Shown piece by piece: positions 5,878-10,708 of a stretch of 10,708 bases of DNA; the first letter of the stretch is position 1; every line of letters begins with the position of its first letter. A model generated the notes under the pieces. The model saw only the letters and a list, made by a program, of their open reading frames with translations. It was not told the DNA's origin and did no database searches. Made by a program: the position numbers and the translations under genes. The stretch comes from Gemmataceae bacterium. GTDB taxonomy: Bacteria > Planctomycetota > Planctomycetia > Gemmatales > Gemmataceae. The stretch lies in NCBI GenBank assembly GCA_025056835.1, contig JANWVS010000028.1:1-10708 (forward strand), written 5' to 3'.

Positions 5878-8800
5878 ATGAGCCAAGTTCGTTTGATCTT
5901 GCTTCTGCTGAGCGCAGTGATCTTATGCGCCACGATCGTCCCGCGCGCTGACGCTCATGGTCAAGACAAAACAGAGGACCGTTCTTCGAAAAAGCCTGAG
6001 ACGTTGCCGCCGCCGCACAGATTGGTTCAGCCGCCCGCTTGGCTGCCGCGCTACGACTTGCTACTCCACCTTGACACGCGTGATCGGCGAGTAACGGCCA
6101 CGGCGACGGTAACCTGGACGAATCGCCACGCTCGTCCCACTGGGGAACTGATTTTCCACGCTCATGGCCGGTACACGATTCCAAACCATGAGGTGGGCCT
6201 GGTGGCCAAGACCGTGGAACTCTTGAGGATCGCTCCCAAGGAAGCGCTGAACTTTGATGGACCAGCTTTGGACGTCAAAAAAGTTTATCTTGGCGCCCCC
6301 CCCTTGGCCGAAGGCTCACAGTCTCTTGACTTCACCTATCCCAACGACAACCCCACGTCTCTGGTTGTTGCCTTGCCCAAGCCTGTGGGCCGAGCCGAAT
6401 CAGTCACAGTCACCCTAGAGTTTACGTTCAAAATCCCGCCCAAGAAAGGTCGTTGGGGCCAATGGAACGAGATCACCACCTTGGCCCAATGGCTGCCCGT
6501 GTTGGCGGTTTACGACGAAAGCGGTTGGCACGCCACGCCGTTTATTCCCTGGCATCAGCCGTTCTACAACGAGGCCGGCATTTATTCCGCCAAGATCACG
6601 TTGCCGACCGAATGTAAACTCGCTTGCTCCGGCAAGGTGATTAAGACCACCGATCTCGGTAATGGTTACAGTTGCCATGAAACCGCCTCAACGCCGCTGC
6701 GCGACTTTTCGATCGTGGTCTCGCCGTGTTTCGAGGAAACGACCGGACGCGCGGGACGAGTCACGGTCCGATGCCTGCACTTGCCGCAGCACGCCCATTA
6801 CGCCCGCGAATTGGTTGCTACCGCCGTGGACGCCCTGCCCGTTTATGAAAAATGGTTCGGCCCTTACCCCTATGAACAGTTCACGATCGCCGAGGCCTAC
6901 TTGGGTTGGAACGGCAACGAATGCGGCGGCATGGTGCTGATCGACGATCGCATGTTCAATATGCCGCACATCGCTCGCGGTTATCCCACGTACCTGGTCG
7001 CTCACGAATTGTGTCATCAATGGTGGTACAACATCATCGGCACCAACGGCTACTGCGAAACGTGGATGGACGAAGGTCCGGCAACGTACTTCAGCCATCG
7101 CTTCGCTGACGACCGTTTCGGTCGCAATAACGAATTCATAAAGTACCCTGCCTGGGCAGCATGGCTGCCCAACATTCGCCGCGAGGATTTTCGCAATGTC
7201 GGCTTCATCGGCTGTCGGGCGCGCGGCGAAGTGCTGCCCACGATCCAAGAACTGCCCAAGTATGGCCACCTCTTCAATCTCACCGCCGCCACGTACGATC
7301 GCGGCAGTAAAGTCATCGGCATGATTGAGGAACGCTTGGGGGAGACGGCGTTGTTCGATTTCCTCCGGCTTGTTTACCGCAAGTACGCGTTCCAAATCCT
7401 CCGCGTTGCCGACTTTCAACGCGAGTTGGAAGACTACACCGGCACGTCGTGGGACGACTTTTTCGCGCATTGGGTCCGAGGCCCAGGCATGTGCGATTGG
7501 GCCATCGAGCGCGTCGAAATCGATGGCTATCGCCGGCCCGCGCCTTGGCGCCGGCGAGGTACTCGGCCGGTGCGCGTCGTCATCGACCTGCAACAGCGCG
7601 GTGAGTTCAACGAACCGACGTATCTCGGCATTCGGACCATGCCGGGCGACGGTTATCAGATCTACCTTCCCATTCAACCCGAGGTAGCCACACTATCGCT
7701 CGACCAGCCCAACGCTCGAATCACATCGCGCATTCTTCCCGGTGCCAAACCGGAGCAAGGCCGGGCGTGCGTGCGCGTTGAAGTCGACCTGCCGTGCGAA
7801 CCGCTGCAAATCGCCATCGACCCGGATCGCGTGCTCCTGGATGCTGACCTGGCGAACAATCGCTGGCGGCCCGAGGCACGCGTGCGCTTGACGCCGCTGT
7901 ACACGATGCTCGACGAAGTTGAAATCGTCAACGCATACGACCGCTGGAACTTCATCGCCGGCCCCTGGGCGAACCTGTCGACCTATAACGACCCGTGGTT
8001 CAATCGCTCGCCACTGGCCGGTATTCGCATCGGCGCGGTGCGCCTTCAGGAATTCAAGGGCGGGGCCTTCCTCGCCTACCGTACCGACGATCGCAATATC
8101 ATCGCCGGGGCCGACGGCTTGTGGGAGCACATTCCCTTTCCGAAGGCGCAGGTCGGTTTCCTGATCGAGAAGAGTCTTGTCACGGTCAGCGACGACGATT
8201 TTTCGGCCACGCGCGGCGTGGTCTTCGGCCGATATGTCATGATGTACGGCAGCTCGCTCTACTTACCGCCGTTTGAGTACGTCGAGGTGTTTGGCAGCAT
8301 GCAGAACCGCTGCTTGCCGGAACCGCGGCAAGCGCCGTCTGATGCGTTGCCTTTCGATCGCCGCAATCTCCTGGGCGTGCATTACCACAAGTATTTGTTG
8401 ACGCCTTATTGGGACCCCGAAGGCGGCGCGGCGTTGGACGTCGCCTACGGCTACGGATTTCCGGTCCAGGGCAACCCGGCGTTTCATCAGTTCGTTGCTC
8501 AAGCGTCGACGGTCGTGAGTTTTCCCGAGATGCTCGCCCCCGGATTCGGCCCGGTGGCCGATTGGTTGCGGGCCACGCGCTTTGCCTTACGCTTGGGGGG
8601 GGCCTGGGCGTCGCAGCCCGCCGGACTGTTTTTCACGTTAGGGGGCGGCGACCATTTCCGCGGCTTTGACCTCAGCGAACGCCAAGGCAGTATCACCTGG
8701 TTCGGCAGCATCGAGTGGCGGATTCCCGTCGCACGGCAGGTCTGCTGGGACTTCGTCGATCATATTGCCGGCGTCCGCAATGTTTACCTGGCGCCGTTCT

Positions 8801-8991
8801 GGGATGTCGGGGATGCCTGGGTCAACGGCCGATCGCAAGGCGAGGTCGCCCATGCCTTCGGCGTGGGGCTGCGGATTGATGTGACTTGGCTAGGGCTGAT
8901 CGAACGCACCATGCTGCGCGTCGACGTGGCGAAGACCATCAACGTGTCGGCACCGTGGCAAGTCTGGTTCGGGATCACGCATCCGTTCTGA
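5878..8991 (+). CDS. M1-type zinc metallopeptidase fused to an Omp85/D15-like outer-membrane beta-barrel
   Basis: A 1037-residue exported protein. Residues 1-27 are a signal peptide (SQVR, hydrophobic core, ending near ADAHG). Residues 45-300 fit the beta-rich M1 N-terminal domain. The catalytic domain (about 305-545) has the zinc motif HELCH (His376, Glu377, His380), the third ligand Glu399 at exactly X18, and probable catalytic Tyr473 in TYDRGSKVIGMIEERLG. The GxMEN exopeptidase motif reads GGMVL (350-354), losing the glutamate that binds the substrate amino terminus. From about 700 to the end it resembles Omp85/D15 barrels: LGGGDHFRGF (921-930, the RGF/Y lid motif), LAPFWDVGDAW (971-981), glycine-rich GVGLRI and a terminal phenylalanine. 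The peptidase is thus probably tethered at the outer membrane. The start is chosen for the signal peptide; no clear Shine-Dalgarno is seen. The next gene follows after 97 bases and may be co-transcribed. Confidence 0.88.
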   Translation: MSQVRLILLLLSAVILCATIVPRADAHGQDKTEDRSSKKPETLPPPHRLVQPPAWLPRYDLLLHLDTRDRRVTATATVTWTNRHARPTGELIFHAHGRYTIPNHEVGLVAKTVELLRIAPKEALNFDGPALDVKKVYLGAPPLAEGSQSLDFTYPNDNPTSLVVALPKPVGRAESVTVTLEFTFKIPPKKGRWGQWNEITTLAQWLPVLAVYDESGWHATPFIPWHQPFYNEAGIYSAKITLPTECKLACSGKVIKTTDLGNGYSCHETASTPLRDFSIVVSPCFEETTGRAGRVTVRCLHLPQHAHYARELVATAVDALPVYEKWFGPYPYEQFTIAEAYLGWNGNECGGMVLIDDRMFNMPHIARGYPTYLVAHELCHQWWYNIIGTNGYCETWMDEGPATYFSHRFADDRFGRNNEFIKYPAWAAWLPNIRREDFRNVGFIGCRARGEVLPTIQELPKYGHLFNLTAATYDRGSKVIGMIEERLGETALFDFLRLVYRKYAFQILRVADFQRELEDYTGTSWDDFFAHWVRGPGMCDWAIERVEIDGYRRPAPWRRRGTRPVRVVIDLQQRGEFNEPTYLGIRTMPGDGYQIYLPIQPEVATLSLDQPNARITSRILPGAKPEQGRACVRVEVDLPCEPLQIAIDPDRVLLDADLANNRWRPEARVRLTPLYTMLDEVEIVNAYDRWNFIAGPWANLSTYNDPWFNRSPLAGIRIGAVRLQEFKGGAFLAYRTDDRNIIAGADGLWEHIPFPKAQVGFLIEKSLVTVSDDDFSATRGVVFGRYVMMYGSSLYLPPFEYVEVFGSMQNRCLPEPRQAPSDALPFDRRNLLGVHYHKYLLTPYWDPEGGAALDVAYGYGFPVQGNPAFHQFVAQASTVVSFPEMLAPGFGPVADWLRATRFALRLGGAWASQPAGLFFTLGGGDHFRGFDLSERQGSITWFGSIEWRIPVARQVCWDFVDHIAGVRNVYLAPFWDVGDAWVNGRSQGEVAHAFGVGLRIDVTWLGLIERTMLRVDVAKTINVSAPWQVWFGITHPF

Positions 8992-9018
8992 GTAGCACGC
9001 GCCGCTCGCAAAGTGGGC

Positions 9019-9082
9019 GATCTCACAACTGCCGTTGCCGATGACGGACAGTTGCTCCTACAAAGGATGTGGCAAGGAGATC
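9019..9082 (+). promoter_or_regulatory. Structured leader with a masked ribosome binding site upstream of the propeller gene
   Basis: CAACTGCCGT (9026-9035) pairs with ACGG-A-CAGTTG (9044-9054) as a hairpin with one bulged base. An outer helix can form between GATCTC (9019-9024) and GAGATC (9077-9082), the latter overlapping the AAGGAG Shine-Dalgarno (9074-9079). It fits no riboswitch class I recognise. It could be a simple translational control structure or chance. Confidence 0.35.
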
Positions 9083-9088
9083 ACGACC

Positions 9089-10432
9089 ATGCGCCGTTCC
9101 CCGACTTTCACGATGACCACGCGCCGTTGGTTGCTGGCGTACCTGGCTGCCGTTGCCCTCGCTGCTTTGCCGTTGCGGGCGGGGGCGCCGGCGGAGGGCG
9201 ACCGTTGGCTTCTGGGCCGAGCATTCCACATCCCCTCGGAGTACACCAACCAGGAAAGCGGCTATTTTTCGATCGTCGCCGGTCACGACAGCCGTATTTA
9301 CATCGGCACCGCCAAGTACGGCGTGAACGCGTATCTGATCGAATTCAACCCGCTCAACGCCATGATGCGCATGGTGGTCGATGTTCACCGTGTTATCATG
9401 CGTTTTCTCACCGGGTTCGCCGCCCAGGCTAAAATCCACACCCGCAATAACGTCGGCCAGCTCACCGGCAAGATTTATTTCGGCTCCAAGCAAGGTTATC
9501 CCGAAAAGGGCGAGAAACGCACCGACTATCCGGGCGGCTATGTGCTGGCGTATGATCCCAAGACGGGTACGACAGAAAACTTCGGCATGCCCAAGCAACA
9601 CCACGGCGTCATCAGCGTCATGCCGGACGAGCACCGCGGCCTGATCTACGTGTCCACCTGCGACGACGGTCGTCCCATCGAACATTCGCATTTCATGATT
9701 TACGACATGAAAAAGAAAACCTACCGCGATTTGGGCGACACCGAACATTCCTACGCCTTCATAGTCCTTGACCACAAAGGTCGGGCGTACCATCCCGTTC
9801 GCGGTGGAAAAATTCGGCGCTACGATCCCGACGCCGACAAGGTGGAGACCCTGGAAGTGACTGTCGACGGCCAGCCGTGCCCCAAGGAGATTGCCAAAGA
9901 CGGCCTCAATGCCGGCCATGGCGCGGTGCTGAATTGGGATGCCTCCCCCGACGGCAAAATGCTCTGGTGCACGGAAATGTCGACCAACATGCTTTACTCG
10001 TTCGACTTGACAGCCCCCGGCACCACCCTGCCCGGCAAAAGTCACGGGCCCTTGCTCGCCGGCACCAACGCCCAGGGAAAACCACGCATCACCGACAACC
10101 GCGCCATGTGTGTCGGTCCGACGGGCAAGGTCTGGGCCGCCGTCACTGAGCACGGCATCCCCGCGACCCAGCTGTACCTCGTCAGCTATACGCCCGGCGA
10201 CAAGGCGGTGCGCAACCACGGCAAAGTCGGTGTCGCCAATCCCAACGACCTCAAGTTTGTCGACGATAAAGGCAAGCCGCTCCCCTGGCACCACGCCATG
10301 CGCAAGGAAAAAGACGGCACGCTCACGCCCTGGGTGCCGATGGGCGTCTGCGAAGCCCGGGATGGACACGTCTATGTGCTGACCATTGCTCCCTTTACTT
10401 TGCTGCAATTCACGCCCAACCAGCTAAAATGA
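9089..10432 (+). CDS. Secreted protein of probable seven-bladed beta-propeller fold, function unknown
   Basis: A 447-residue protein with a clear signal peptide (Arg-rich start, hydrophobic 14-29, likely cleavage after AGA at 33). Seven segments of propeller type recur: YLIEFNP (82), YVLAYDPKTG (151), HFMIYDMKKK (201), KIRRYDPDAD (241), MLYSFDLT (301), YLVSYTPGDK (363) and LLQFTP (438). Several are preceded by DG or HKG turns and then (V/I)Y strands, as in NHL, SMP-30 or virginiamycin B lyase-like propellers. Histidines recur at the starts of predicted inner strands (171-172, 220, 277) and in EHSH (198-201), which could line a central pocket. The start at 9089 has AAGGAG nine bases upstream; the alternative ATG at 9113 has none. 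It may share a transcript with the metallopeptidase upstream. Fold assignment is fair; no enzymatic function can be given. Confidence 0.8.
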   Translation: MRRSPTFTMTTRRWLLAYLAAVALAALPLRAGAPAEGDRWLLGRAFHIPSEYTNQESGYFSIVAGHDSRIYIGTAKYGVNAYLIEFNPLNAMMRMVVDVHRVIMRFLTGFAAQAKIHTRNNVGQLTGKIYFGSKQGYPEKGEKRTDYPGGYVLAYDPKTGTTENFGMPKQHHGVISVMPDEHRGLIYVSTCDDGRPIEHSHFMIYDMKKKTYRDLGDTEHSYAFIVLDHKGRAYHPVRGGKIRRYDPDADKVETLEVTVDGQPCPKEIAKDGLNAGHGAVLNWDASPDGKMLWCTEMSTNMLYSFDLTAPGTTLPGKSHGPLLAGTNAQGKPRITDNRAMCVGPTGKVWAAVTEHGIPATQLYLVSYTPGDKAVRNHGKVGVANPNDLKFVDDKGKPLPWHHAMRKEKDGTLTPWVPMGVCEARDGHVYVLTIAPFTLLQFTPNQLK

Positions 10433-10491
10433 GAGGGGCATATCGTTTCGCCGTTCGCCACCATCGCCCCCTGGGAGTTTTGGAGATCCCG

Positions 10492-10708
10492 ATGGACGAG
10501 CAGCAGGATTCCTCCTCGGGGATCATCATTGGCGTCGCGGCAAGCGTTGTCCTTGCCGTGTTGATCTTCTTGGGCGGTGCTGGCGCCTTGGTGTTTCTAT
10601 GGCTGGCTATGGACCGCGAACCGGTTGCTCAATTTGAGGAGATCGGCGCCGTCGTTCCGGAAGTGCCTATGGCGCCGCCGGCATCAAACATGGAAGCATC
10701 ATCGCTCC
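10492..10708 (+). CDS. Single-pass membrane protein, N-terminal part (3' end outside window)
   Basis: The ATG at 10492 is preceded by GGAG six bases upstream. The 72 visible codons give an acidic, Ser/Gln-rich N-terminus (1-9), a long hydrophobic segment of Gly, Ala, Val, Leu and Ile (about 10-40) forming one membrane span, then an acidic, Pro/Val/Ala-rich stretch (EPVAQFEEIGAVVPEVPM). No domain is recognised. The gene begins 59 bases after the propeller gene on the same strand, so co-transcription is possible. Short anchors like this often precede large planctomycete periplasmic or enzymatic domains, but the rest is not visible. Confidence 0.75.
   Translation, partial: MDEQQDSSSGIIIGVAASVVLAVLIFLGGAGALVFLWLAMDREPVAQFEEIGAVVPEVPMAPPASNMEASSL

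Noticed and set aside
6688..7677. Minus-strand open frame of 329 codons
   Set aside because: It is antisense to the conserved M1 catalytic domain, so it is a shadow frame.
9023..10408. Minus-strand open frame of 461 codons
   Set aside because: It is antisense to the propeller gene, has no recognisable domain, and is of the kind produced by GC-rich codon usage on the opposite strand.

Overview
The window most likely comes from a planctomycete, probably of the Gemmata group. Three things suggest this: the N-terminal LEDRLTPS motif in the large subtilase, the C-terminal end of a DUF1559 pseudopilin-like protein at the left edge, and the spread of moderately GC-rich, loosely spaced genes for exported proteins. 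No tRNA, rRNA, CRISPR array, transposase or phage gene was seen. This looks like ordinary chromosomal, envelope-oriented gene content, not a mobile island.

Layout, left to right. Plus strand: the 3' end of a DUF1559 gene (1-281), hairpins, and a tiny proline-tailed lipoprotein (391-552). A strong hairpin (567-595) then separates this pair from a convergent minus-strand block. That block holds a cell-surface-type S8 subtilase with three cadherin/Ig-like repeats (629-3175), an HtrA-type serine protease with one PDZ domain (3614-4741), and a TraR/DksA-type zinc-finger regulator (4904-5359) followed by a terminator. After a 518-base divergent spacer the plus strand carries an M1-type zinc metallopeptidase fused to an Omp85-like outer-membrane beta-barrel (5878-8991), a secreted protein with seven propeller-like repeats (9089-10432), and the start of a single-pass membrane protein (10492 to the edge).

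The best find outside the genes is a cyclic-di-GMP-I (GEMM-I) riboswitch on the minus strand at 3180-3290, directly upstream of the subtilase. It has the three conserved GEMM boxes and a GNRA-capped hairpin. Its outer 7-bp P1 stem would pair with the subtilase Shine-Dalgarno sequence, which suggests that c-di-GMP switches translation off. The riboswitch also settles the subtilase start at 3175 rather than at the upstream in-frame ATG at 3490.

The second find is the M1 peptidase/Omp85 barrel fusion, an outer-membrane-anchored metalloprotease whose GxMEN exopeptidase motif is altered. The third is a duplicated module of about 80 residues (EKWL...WYC.LPNG...) nested inside repeats 1 and 3, but not repeat 2, of the subtilase. 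Together the genes suggest envelope and extracellular proteolysis, with at least the subtilase tied to c-di-GMP (surface/motile lifestyle) signalling. That link is inference.
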